Assembly: GCA_963930775.1 (NCBI GenBank)
Contig: OZ005695.1
Coordinates: 4,960,001 to 5,024,000, forward strand
DNA: 64,000 bases
DNA from: Cliona cf. orientalis
Lineage: Eukaryota > Porifera > Demospongiae > Clionaida > Clionaidae
Direction of reading: 5' to 3'
The notes beneath the pieces are model-generated. The model saw only the letters and a program-made list of their open reading frames with translations, was not told the DNA's origin and did no database searches. This document shows positions 35,134-45,700 of this stretch, one piece after another. The position numbers and the translations under genes are program-made. The stretch's first letter is position 1, and every line of letters starts with the position of its first letter.

Positions 35134-38100
35134 ATGGCCTTGGCTGCTCGTGAAGTGCATGTTGCCGCTGGAGATGATCATGCCGTCGCTGTTGAGAGAA
35201 ATATCGTAGTGGATCCTGAATTAGGAGTGGCTGCCCAAGTGGAAAATGTCGCTGTTGCTGTGGACTTGGGGGATGGAAATATTGGAGTAGCCAGGCAACA
35301 GAAAGTCGTAGGGGTTGCCGTGGCACCTGGTGCAGAGGTAAGTCGGAAAATTGCTGATTTTATACTAATTTGCACCGTTTTAATGTTGCACTGAATAGCT
35401 AAAATTAATGCATGCTATATAAATCAAATGCGTGCAGACTCCCTAATGAATGTAAAATGCTTAGTGCTTTCCTGTGAAGCGAAATTAAAATCTTCCAGAC
35501 TCACTATTGAGAACTGTTAAAAATGGAACTTGCTTAGAAGGAAGAACAATGGATAGCCACGATATACATATTAATCTACTGAAATGTATAATATTATTAT
35601 GTGAAGAGCCAGTCCTCGTGTCTTGCTATTATTAATTATTCCAAAATTAGTATCTGGCCACGGATGATAATATCATCAAACATGGGATTATTGTCCCATC
35701 CAACCTTTCGTGATCTATTGGTTCTATAATAGCTGTTTACTCCCTTTTTGTTCTTCTTTTGTTTTTATCACATAAGTTTAGGCTAAATCCTGGCCAGATG
35801 CATTATTTATATCTATTTATGTATCTATCCATTATTATTATGGTATAGTCTCAGTTGACATGCAGGATAATTATTAATGTACATATACATACACATTAAT
35901 TTTTAGAATACGCAAGCCCCACCAGCTGCAGGACAGTACCATCACCAAGGAGGTATTGCCACTTTCATGAGTAGAATCTAATATAATAATTATTATTATT
36001 ATTATACTGTTGGTTCAGGCTATCCACCCCAGTACCCTCAACCAGCAGGTTATCCACCCCAGCAGCCACAGTATCCACAACAGCCAGCCGCAGGCTATCC
36101 TCCTGCAGCATATCCACCACAACACCAATATGGATACCCACCTGCAGGTACAGGTATAGGCTTCAATAGTTATTGTTTAGGTCCAGGTGTGTACTGTGCA
36201 AGACACATACCATGGAGTTGTAGGTGCTCACTGAAACTGATAAGATTATAGTAGAAACTCTCCCCATTAACCACAAACATCTGCTTCATGAAGTATCTGT
36301 TTGTGGATCAGGGGAGACACCTGCTGGCTATGTCACTATACAATTGCAAACTGAAAGCCTTTGTGATACATAACTTAGAGCCATTGCCTATAGCCATTTA
36401 CCTGACCACTGGCCACCAGGCTCAGTATACTTTAGGTCTCTACAGCACAGTGCAGCTATAATAAATCATTTTTTGGATAGGGGATAATTATTATTAATGC
36501 AGAATCATGATCAGAATGAGAGTATTTCCAAACTATAATAGTTATAGCTAATATAGGTACATGTGCAATCAGGGACTATACTTAGATGGTCCACTGGACT
36601 GGAAACACACACGCCGCCCTATTACAAAGTACACATTTCCGTTTCTGCAATCATTATTAAAAAAAATACCACAAGCGCACAGTAAAACAAATATTATGTC
36701 TCATTAACATGGTAGTTTTGTTGTCTCTGCTGCACGTACCGTAGATCGGGAAATTTTACCGTTAAAAATTTTTCGCCAGTTGCTTAGGTGGCGAAAATTA
36801 AACGCGCGAAATATTTGAGTAATGTATGACGACCTATACCAAATTCAGCCTGGCGGCGAAAATTAGACTACACGAAAAATTTACAAGTGAAATATTTTAC
36901 TGGCGAAAATATCCCGATCTACGGTATATGAATTCATTCTAGCTACCACTGTAGTAGACTTATTAATGTCTTCCTGGTTGGATCATTCCTAATCCTCCCC
37001 TTTTTTGACATACCCCACCTCCTGTTGGATATTGATCTTTAGTTGACTCTCTGACCCACCCCTTTTTGACATACCCCACCTACTGTTGGATATTATTCAT
37101 CTTTTGTTGACTTTCTGACCCACCCCTTCTTCAATGTAGTTGTTGCTCATAGGTTGGAGGTAGGTACACGTCTCAACCTTAAGCCTATACTAGAAAACAT
37201 GCATGTACATCACACAATGCTTGCACTATGCATCTGATATGACATTAAATTGTTTGTGTTAAAGTAGCAATTTTATTTTTACAGTGCGCGGTAAGAAGCT
37301 ACAAAGGCTGCTTGGAAACACCAACAGTGGTCGACCTGACAATGTAGTAGCCTCTGTGAGGGTGTCTACAGTAGACCATAGTCGTAGTACAATGTGCTGA
37401 AAGCCATTTTATGTGCGAGTGCGCTTCTGAGTGCGCTTGTGAGTGCGCTCTATGAGTGACAAAGTTCAGTGTAGTTACATTTTCATGTCCTGGCAATACT
37501 TTGTCACAGTGCTGGATTAGCTCAGAAAGTGAAGCTCTCACAGGGTTCTACACAGCACGAGTATATAGTAAGCCCCAATCTTGCTTTACTGGGTGCACAG
37601 TATTCTTTTGAGCTGAAAGGTACTCTAGGAGCACAAGACTACTAAGTGTAAAAATTTACTTGACAAGTTTTTGTGCTGTATAATCTCACAAAATAAACAG
37701 ACATGAACAATATTATTCAAAGTAAGTTTACCCGTTGCTTCACTGGGTAAACAATATTAATTTTGGAGTGCTAAACATTATCTAAGAGTTTCCTACAAGC
37801 CTTAATTTTATAGTATTAGACGGCCATATTGAATGTCATGGCACCCTAGTACAGTACTAGCAGTACTATCAGACATTTCCAAGTACACTTCCGGTCGTAA
37901 CAATGATTGTAGAATTTTCACGAGTGTAATAATGTAGCGTTTCCAGTCCATCTGCAAGATAATTAAATTGATTGGTCAGGAGCAGGTAAGCTATATATAC
38001 TTTTAGATCCTACTTGTAACAAATACAGTGATCTGATTGGTTGAACTGCAGTATATCTATCCTTCATGTAAAAAGCTCATAAAAAATTCTTGCCTATGGG

Positions 38101-38915
38101 TAGGATTGTTGCTTAGGCAGCAGTTTATATATGTCAAGTCTATGGGCATTGTTAGACACTGTTTAGTCGGTTTCTACATGATTTATGAAGACCTCAGGGC
38201 TCAGTAGAACCCTTGCTTCACTCGGGATTCTACACAGAGCCCTTCGGTCTTCTAAATCATGTAGAAACTTCCTAAACAGTGTCTATTATATATAGTCCCT
38301 AGCACAACCACAAGTATAATACTAATTCTTTTCTTTCCAGATAAACCTCCACTATACCATCAACAATATAGCCAACAAGCTCAACAGCCTGCAGCTCAAG
38401 TTTCCACAGTGAGTCGTACATTTCTATGCATGTACGCATAATAATGAATGTTATGAAGTTCACATTCCATAATAATATTTTTAGCAAAATGTGGTGGTGA
38501 TACAGCAACCACAGCAAGTTGTACAGACAGTGCGTCCAACTGGGTCAAGTGACTATGGTTCGGGAGCCATGATCATTGCTATAGGAGTCACTATCTTCAT
38601 AGTGTTGTTTGGTTGCTGGTGGAGCCTCATTTGCTCTATTGCTGGAATTGTACTGGCTTCAAATGTAAGTTGCATGTTTACGCTCTATTTCAAGCAATGT
38701 AGTAATTATTATACTAGTATGGATATTGATCTTGATCTCACTACATAATCTGTTTTTGTGCACATTGTTTTCAGGCTAGTTCCGCTGGTGCTCGTGGGGA
38801 TTATGACACTGCTAAGTCCAACAACCATGCCTCTATTGGCTGCTCCATTACAGGTGGTGTGTCAACACTTGTTGGCATAGCCATTTTAATTGGTATTGCA
38901 GTCAGTGGATCTTAA
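35134..38915 (+). CDS. CD225/dispanin-family membrane protein with Pro/Gln-rich N-terminus
   Basis: Six exons join in phase to 257 aa: 35134-35337, 35907-35952, 36019-36153, 38341-38408, 38485-38664, 38775-38915. The first 68 residues are Val/Ala-rich and acidic. Next come YPPQYPQPAGYPPQQPQ-type repeats and QQYSQQAQQP. The C-terminal part has two hydrophobic segments, MIIAIGVTIFIVLFGCWWSL (reaching IVLAS) and VSTLVGIAILIGIAV, joined by the loop SSAGARGDYDTAKSNNHASI, the A..RGDY..A signature of CD225 proteins (the family of IFITM and other dispanins). It probably sits in endomembranes. Exon 3 has two in-frame GT donors 6 nt apart (after 36147 and 36153), allowing a two-residue length variant. 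It starts 504 bp after the GID4 stop. The exact orthologue is unclear. Confidence 0.85.
36570..37955. mobile_element. Interrupted copy of the CAGGGACTATAC element in a dispanin intron
   Basis: 36570-36677 and about 37285-37955 together match 11801-12575 in opposite orientation (CAGGGACTATAC, then AAAGTACACATTTCCGTTTC; later GGTAAGAAGCTACAAAGGCT and TTTCCAGTCCATCTG). About 600 bp is inserted between the two parts, including the MITE 36739-36924. The right terminus is lost. Confidence 0.82.
36739..36924. mobile_element. CCGTAGATCGGGAAATTTTACC MITE
   Basis: TA-flanked, 186 bp, inverted repeat ends CCGTAGATCGGGAAATTTT and AAATATCCCGATCTACGG. It is nested in the insert that splits the CAGGG element. 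Confidence 0.9.
38008..38290. repeat. Hairpin-containing dispersed repeat, copy 1 (dispanin intron)
   Basis: Shares GATCCTA(C/G)TTGTAA, GCCTATGG, TTGTTGCT(T/A)AGG and GTTAGACACTGTTTAGTCGG with copy 2 at 39097-39415. The distal part is a hairpin: GACACTGTTTAGTCGGTTTC against GAAACTTCCTAAACAGTGTC. Confidence 0.85.
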
Positions 38916-39078
38916 TACCTGAACTAACCTTGATGGTTACTTTGACACTTTAAGTTTTGGAAACAATTTATTATATTAACCACTGTACCTCTTGTTTATG
39001 ATGTATGTAGTGCATCAATGTGTGTTCCCTTAGTACCATAATGCATAATGTCATACGTATGCTATGGTATACACACAT

Positions 39079-39084
39079 AATAAA
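39079..39084 (+). terminator. Candidate polyadenylation signal of the dispanin gene
   Basis: AATAAA 164 bp after the stop codon, the first canonical hexamer downstream. Confidence 0.45.
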
Positions 39085-39096
39085 TAATAATTGTTA

Positions 39097-39415
39097 TTAG
39101 ATCCTAGTTGTAATGAATTCTGAAATCTGGACCAAGCTTGTGGTATATATCTCATATAATTCACTCTCATGATACTTGCAAATTTTCATAAAAATAGTTG
39201 CCTATGGTTATGGTTGTTGCTAGGTAGCAGTTTTTATTATGTCAAGCTTATAAGCATTGTTACTAGAATCGAAAGTTGTTAGACACTGTTTAGTCGGTTT
39301 CTATGTGATTTAGAAGACCTCAGGGCTCAGTAAAACCCTCACTTCACTCAGGGATTCTACATACAGCCTTTAGGTCTTCGAAATCACATAGAAACCTCGT
39401 AAACAGTGTCTTATA
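39097..39415. repeat. Hairpin-containing dispersed repeat, copy 2
   Basis: Same order of words as 38008-38290 with an additional about 35 bp before the hairpin. Both flank the last exons of the dispanin gene in direct orientation. Confidence 0.85.
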
Positions 39416-39446
39416 AAAATTTAATAACTTTATGATTATAACTATA

Positions 39447-40340
39447 ATGAACCCTTGACCACATCCCCAGTGGCTGCATAGTTCTAATGGTGCATGTGGT
39501 AAAGGTCGTCAATACACATATCGATGCCGGGGCCTCAATCGCAGAGATGGAGTCTAAGATCAACTTTCGACTTCGAGTTTCGATGCTTCAATCAAAGGAG
39601 ATGAACTCGACAGCACAGTACAGCTTCCGAACTTCAGATCGGTCGTGGCATGACGCGTGCTATAAATAGCGCAAGGCTAGCTTTATTTATCCACAGGATT
39701 ACGTCAGCCAAGAGAACGCGTGAAGTTCGGCTGGCATTACTTGTCGGAGAAAGTAGCACTCAGCTTTTAATGTATTCGCTGGATATGTATGTAAGTTAAT
39801 ATACGATTCTGTGGATTTTCAGGTCTCAGAAGTGTTCTGTAAAGGCTCTGAATTTTAGCGCTATGACGACATAGGTTACATCATAATTACAACATAATTA
39901 CCTAATAACCGCAAAAAAGTAAATTTATACTGGGGATGTAATGAACAACTTAGAGACTACGTCCAGAGTCCCTCACGAATACGCTGCCACAAATTCGAAC
40001 TAGGACACATTGACAAACTGCGCATGCTCCGTATACGCGTACAATATTGGGGCGCGCGGCTTGAGCCGGTTGACCCGGACGTGACCTCCACCTGCCATGT
40101 GCTAGACTGAATAGGGAAATCTCCCCGAGTGCGAGCTCGCCAAAGAGAGCGAACTGAGAGAATCGCCATATCTCATCGATAGTCCACAATCTCTTCTACG
40201 ATAGCTTCGAATTCTGGGTTTCAACAACCTTTCATACGCGCTAAACATTTTGAAACAGTTTCACAGCAATTACATCATAGGTTTCATCATAATTTCATCA
40301 TAGCGAGAGCCGAATTCTTTTTTTCTAATTGGGACTCTGG
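39447..40340 (+). mobile_element. About 0.9-kb repeat, copy 1 (near-identical to 60621-61529)
   Basis: Starts ATGAACCCTTGACCACATCC and ends AATTGGGACTCTGG. It matches the copy in the last FBXW7 intron over its full length with few differences. The right half (about 39961-40340) is bounded by CCAGAGTCCC and GGGACTCTGG, a short inverted repeat, and is itself repeated several times in 40366-42150. A 60-codon frame (39487-39669) is preserved in both copies but has no known domain. Confidence 0.85.
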
Positions 40341-40501
40341 ATGTAATGAACAACTTAGAGACTATGTCCAGAGTCCCTCACGAATATATACGCCGCCATA
40401 AATTCGAACTAGGACACATCGACAAACTGCGCATGCTCCGTATACGCGAATATTGGGGCGCGCGGCTTGAGCCGGTTGACCCGGACGTGACCTCCACCTG
40501 C

Positions 40502-41302
40502 TAGGCCTGCGCTAATTATTCAGGAATAATTAAATTTTTGGAAGCTTTTTGCAGAAGTTGAATAATGGGCTCTTCAACGAAGTACTGCGCATGCGCAGAT
40601 GGTGCTATCAACACGTGATTCATAGACTTTGTACTTCTGCTAGTCTCTATGGCCAGTCCTCGATCGTTCTCAAAGCTCCCCAAGCATCTGACCTAACAAG
40701 AAAGAAGAAGATTGACTCGAATCCGCCCGTTGGCCAAAAGAGGTCCAGAGGTCAAGGTTCTAGTGAGCCAAAGTCCGTCAGTGCAAAAGATCGAGTGAAT
40801 GAATTTCCTGACGAGTGCTCGACTTTTAGTAGAGGTGGAAAATTATTTGTAGTGCCTGTAGGGAAGACTGAGCTAAGTCCGAGAAAGAACATTATCACCA
40901 ATTATGTCGCCTGCAAGAAGCACTGGACAAGCAAGGAGAATGTCAGGACAAGTAAAGCTAAAAGACCAAACTATCATTGACAGTCTGAGGATCTATGATG
41001 CTGAGCACCACCCTGTATTAGCCTCGTACCCAGGCCCTTTGTACGAGGCTACACCCTGTATGTGCCGGTGAAACTCTGCCAATGAGTCAGTATGTGTAAA
41101 GGCTCAAAGTTTTGAAGACTTTTGCGTGCTGCCATCCCTCTTACAAAACTAGACGCTTTCCGTGATCTACTTGAGGAAAATGCCGTACGGTCCCTATTAT
41201 TTTTGAATAATAGGGACATGTTGTCGAATAATAGGGAGCAAATTTGTGAATAAAATATTTGAAAAATAGACAAATTTAAGTGAATAATTAGCTCAGGCCT
41301 AC
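40502..41302. mobile_element. 801-bp hAT-like element with an exact 8-bp target duplication
   Basis: The ends TAGGCCTGCGCTAATTATTC and GAATAATTAGCTCAGGCCTA are inverted repeats. CCACCTGC is duplicated at 40494-40501 and 41303-41310, and the uninterrupted target (CCACCTGCCATGTGCTAG) is visible in sister units at 40100 and 41875. It carries one ORF (40549-40980) and a hairpin of AGCCTCGTAC and GTACGAGGCT at 41021-41050. It is non-autonomous: too short for a full hAT transposase. Confidence 0.93.
40549..40980 (+). CDS. 143-aa BED/CGGBP1-like ORF inside the hAT-like element
   Basis: The segment from VSAKDRVNEFPDECSTFSRG through KLFVVPVGKTELSPRKNIIT to NYVACKKHWTSKENV resembles the N-terminal DNA-binding zinc-finger region of CGGBP1/hAT transposase-like proteins (pattern KLFC..C...LS.KK..I.NH...KH). 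The two Cys positions expected in the finger read as Val here (FVVPVGK) and the first His as Tyr, so metal binding is probably lost. The ORF occupies over half the element and has no stop for 144 codons. Either a decayed transposase start or a small DNA-binding protein. Confidence 0.55.
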   Translation: MQKLNNGLFNEVLRMRRWCYQHVIHRLCTSASLYGQSSIVLKAPQASDLTRKKKIDSNPPVGQKRSRGQGSSEPKSVSAKDRVNEFPDECSTFSRGGKLFVVPVGKTELSPRKNIITNYVACKKHWTSKENVRTSKAKRPNYH

Positions 41303-42716
41303 CACCTGCCATGTGCTAGAGTGAATAGGGAAATCCCCCCTAGAGCGAGCTCGCCAAAGAAAGCGAACTGAGAGAATCGCCATATGTCATCGATAGTCCA
41401 CGATCTCTTCTATGCTAGGTTCGAATTCTGGGTCCCAACAACCTTTCATGCACGCTAAACATTTTGAAACAGTTTCACAGCAATTACATCATAGGTTTCA
41501 TCATCAATTACTCATCATTACTCATCAATTACTCATCACGAGGCCGAATTTTTTTTTGGAATTGGGACTCTGGACGATGCACGCTAAACATTTTGAAACA
41601 GTTTCACAGCAATTACATCATAGGTTTCATCATCAATTACTCATCATTACTCATCAATTACTCATCGCGAGGCCGAATTTTTTTTTTGGAATTGGGACTC
41701 TGGACGTAATGAACAACTTAGAGACTACATCCCGAATCCCTCATAAGTATTGCACCGCGCTTACTGTACACCGCCATAATTCGAACTAGGACACATCGAC
41801 AAACTGCGCATGCTCCGTATACGCGTATATTGGGGCGCGCGGCTTTAGCCAGTTGACCCGGACGTGACCTCCACCTGCCATGTGCTAGACTGAACAGGGA
41901 AATCCCCCCGAGTGCGAGCTCGCCAAAGAAAGCGAACTGAGAAAATCGCCATATCTCATCGATAGTCCATGATGTCTTCTACGCTAGGTTCGAATTCTGG
42001 GTCCCAACAACCTTTCATGCGCGCTAAACATCTTGAAACAGTTTCACAGCAATTACATCATAGGTTTCATCATCAATTACTCATCATTACTCATCAATTA
42101 CTCATCGCGCGGCCGAATTGTTTTTTGCGAATTGGGACTCGGGATGTAATTATGGACGATGGTATAGCTAACCCATGTGCACCTATGATTGGCCATACTT
42201 GGCTTATGAGTATATTCAAGGAAGAAAAATAATCAAGTTCTGCTCAAATTTCCCTGGTTTAGCTTCAAATCACACCTTGTAATTGAAATATAATAATATT
42301 ATATTGTCACAGTGGGAGAAGAAATTTTGTGACCATGAATTCCCTTAACATTTATGAAGTTTAGGCATGTGCAATAATACTATTATTATGGTAATGTTGG
42401 TACACCAGTGGTTTCCCTAAGGTAAAATTTGATTATTGTTTAACAGTTTCTATTTTCAGAAAAGGTCGTCAAATGTATATGCTGTTATTAGGCTACATAT
42501 TTCCTAACCACCATGTCATGCAGTGTGTACAATATCAGTATCCCAAACACACATCTGCATAATAATAATTTTTATATATACACAAATGTATGCGCTTAAA
42601 ATTAAGTGGGCTTGTATTCAGCCTCTGCATGGATAGTAATACTATATAGCATAAATAGTACAAAATGACAACAATTATATGACACTGTCATAACATTCTA
42701 ACGAAAGTGTACAGGC

Positions 42717-45700
42717 TTATCTTTGTGAGTCTTCAATTGAATTTTCAGAGCGTGATGGTGAAGTTTGAGCTAAGTGGTGCGTATCCATCCACCCAGCCTG
42801 TTGCTCGACTACTAACTGGTGTTGTTGAACGGCTGCAGCAATGGCGTCCGTGCCAGCCACTATCTCTTCCTCCTCCAACCTCTTCCACTCACTCTCCTAA
42901 TTGCATAGATTAAACTGAGGGTGATCATTAGTGGACCAGTCTCACCTGATCAGTCTTATGCCGTTGGAGAGTTGTTGCTCTGAGCCCAGTCTCAAGCGCA
43001 GATGATGACGAGGCAGGCTCAACATGATGGAGAACAAAAAGAAATTCTTTGTGTTTTCTTTGCATCTGAAATTGTATAGTGACAATGTCTAGTACTACTA
43101 ACAAGATTGATGCATTCGTACCTCAGCAATTTTCTGTTTCAGCTTCTTATTTTCCAGACCTGAAGCTTTCCTATCATGCACCATAGGCAAAAGAGATACA
43201 CAATAATTAAGACACAAATCATGCACACTGGTTAATTTACATTGTCACATTTGAGCCTTCTGCTCTACAATCAACACAATTCATTACTGACTTACATTAG
43301 AGCTTCCTTCTCTGTCTGCATCTTTTCCACTTTAGCCCTCAATACTTCCATAGACTGCTGCAGCTCCTGAATCTGCTTCCGATAGTGCTTCTGTATCTAT
43401 GATGATACCAATGTATATAATTAGGCAAATTAGTTATGAAAATACATGCACATGTAGTCATAATAGAGTGGCCATACAAATACCGTATAGCGGAAAATTT
43501 TCGAGGGAGAAAACTTTCGCAGATCGATAGGAAAGGAGCATTTCGCAGAGATTTCGCGGAATATTAAAACTGGTCGCATAATGGGTGTGGCATGTCTAGA
43601 ATTTCGTGGAGAAAACTTTCGCGGATGGCTGAAAAATCGTGAAATTCGTGAAAGTTTTCTCCTTCGAAAGTTTCCCGCTATACGGTAATATGAAATCTAC
43701 CACAAATGCATTGCTTGGTATATGTGTACTTTTAGCTCAAGTTTTGTTATAATCAGTAACATAAACCCCCCCTGACAGAAAAAGGTAGATATTAGAGTCC
43801 AATAGCCAATAAAACAGAAGCTACAGCTAGCACGCGAGCCATTTGTGTTATATTATGCCTTTCTTTGTCGAGTTTTGCTCTTCAAACAGCCAGAGGATCG
43901 CATGCCCAAGTTGGCATTCATCAGTTGGTAATGCAAATGGTCATCAAGTGGAAATGTCATGATCCCACATAAGCCCCCGCCCTCGTTTTGCCTAATGCTA
44001 GCATGCAGAAAGGGTGGGGGAAGGATTCTACGGTATATACCACATTAACATTAATAGATTACATAACAGCAAATACTTATGGTACATACATGTCATTCTC
44101 CTCACTTGGATATACAACTACAGGCATAGATAATTACTTTCAAAGTGGGATGGGGCTCCATAATAATAGCATGCAAAGCGTGTGAAAATTATGGTTGTTC
44201 CTAACATTAAATAATATTATTATTATTATAACAATAATACGCTTCACAGGAGAAAGTTATTTCTTGCAAATCATAGCTGCCCTCAAGTACATGTAGTAAC
44301 CTCATTAGTGTGACTACATGACATACCGTATAGCCGGAAATAAGGCGGAAATTAAAATTGGCAGTTGAGCCCAAAATTGCTAACGCAAGAATATTTATTC
44401 TAGCGGATTTAAATTTGGAGGTTCGGTACGGGATCACCATGCATATATATGCGAGTAGGAAATTTTGGCAGATTTTAATTTGGCGATTGTAATATAGACC
44501 GCCAAATTTTCCAGCTATACGGTAATTAAAACTCATCCTTTCCAAATGGGGGTGTGGAGATCAATTGAAAGGCATGCTCTAGGCCTCATAAATACACCAG
44601 TGTTGTAAGATTCCTCAGTTGAACCACACGCGTCCAATTTTACAACATTTTGTTTTTTCACTGGAAGTAACTTGTAAGCGTTAAAATGATGCCAGTGCGA
44701 AGACAGAGTGTGCCTGAAAACGCTATTTTCTCTACAATCCAGAAGGTGGGATAGGTTTGGAGGTGCCAGAAGGATAAAAAGGAACGTGCCCAACGATATC
44801 TACACCGATGAAGGAAAGCTACTCGGTCCCTGCAGTGTTCTCGCTGTCAATAAACCACACAGTTAAAAAATGGCTACCTGGATATTTCGAATTGGTAAGC
44901 CATAACTTGTGTACTCTTCATTGGACACTTCTTGATTTTTGTAACAAATTTTGCATAATATTTGTTACTCTTGTAAAAATAATAGTGTGAATGCACGTGC
45001 GTTACGGATTTGTTCCATCGTTGAATAGATGTCGGTATACGTACAAAAGAAATTTAATACTGAGAATCAGGAAATCGCCAAAAACTGGCTTTCAAAGCAG
45101 AGCCTAGGTATCAGAACCAAAAGTGTGACTGGAGTGGCCTTGCATGTGTGCACACTCGAGACGTGTTGGGGTGCTTTAATTGGGGATCCAAGCTTAATGT
45201 AGTACATGTATAAGCTTAAATCAGTTTCTGGGGTGCCACATGAGCATGTTTCTGTGTTTCATAAAAGCATTTTTGTAATCCTTGCCTTCTAGATTTGGCA
45301 GGAGAATATTCGATCGTGCTCTACAGTACGTGTGCAGGGAGAGTATACTAAATCTAAATCACATAGAAACCAACTAATGTGTGCACTCTCTCTGTGTGTG
45401 ATAAATATGCAGATGAAGTAGCTCTACACGAAATCTTATGATTAAATTTTATGTGGGGCTCGCTTTGCCTTGCCCCAGTAATAGAATCGAGTGAGTGCAG
45501 TCTAGATTGCACGTGTTATGGTCTATAGCTATTTGTAGCATTCATGACGTACAATTGGAAGCAAAGAAGTCTTTCCCGATATATTTGCTATACACGCATG
45601 TACAAGTCACTTACTGTTATAAATTTCGAGCGTGTAGCAGATAATTACTTAGCTGATTACAGTATCCTTTGCACATTGTGCAAAAGGTCGATTATTGTGA

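Larger units (their letters stand above)
40341..42150. repeat. Tandem partial copies of the CCAGAGTCCC unit
   Basis: Blocks repeat: AACTTAGAGACTA with CAGAGTCCC at 40345, CTCGCCAAAGAAAGCGAACT at 41350 and again near 41920, and GTTTCACAGCAATTACATCA at 41471, 41600 and 42041, with GGAATTGGGACTCTGGAC ending units near 41575 and 41704. The series is interrupted at 40502-41302 by the hAT-like insertion. Confidence 0.8.

Noticed and set aside
34922-35394. Minus-strand ORFs overlapping the first dispanin exon
   Set aside because: They are antisense shadows of a GC-rich coding exon whose plus-strand frame splices cleanly into the downstream exons.
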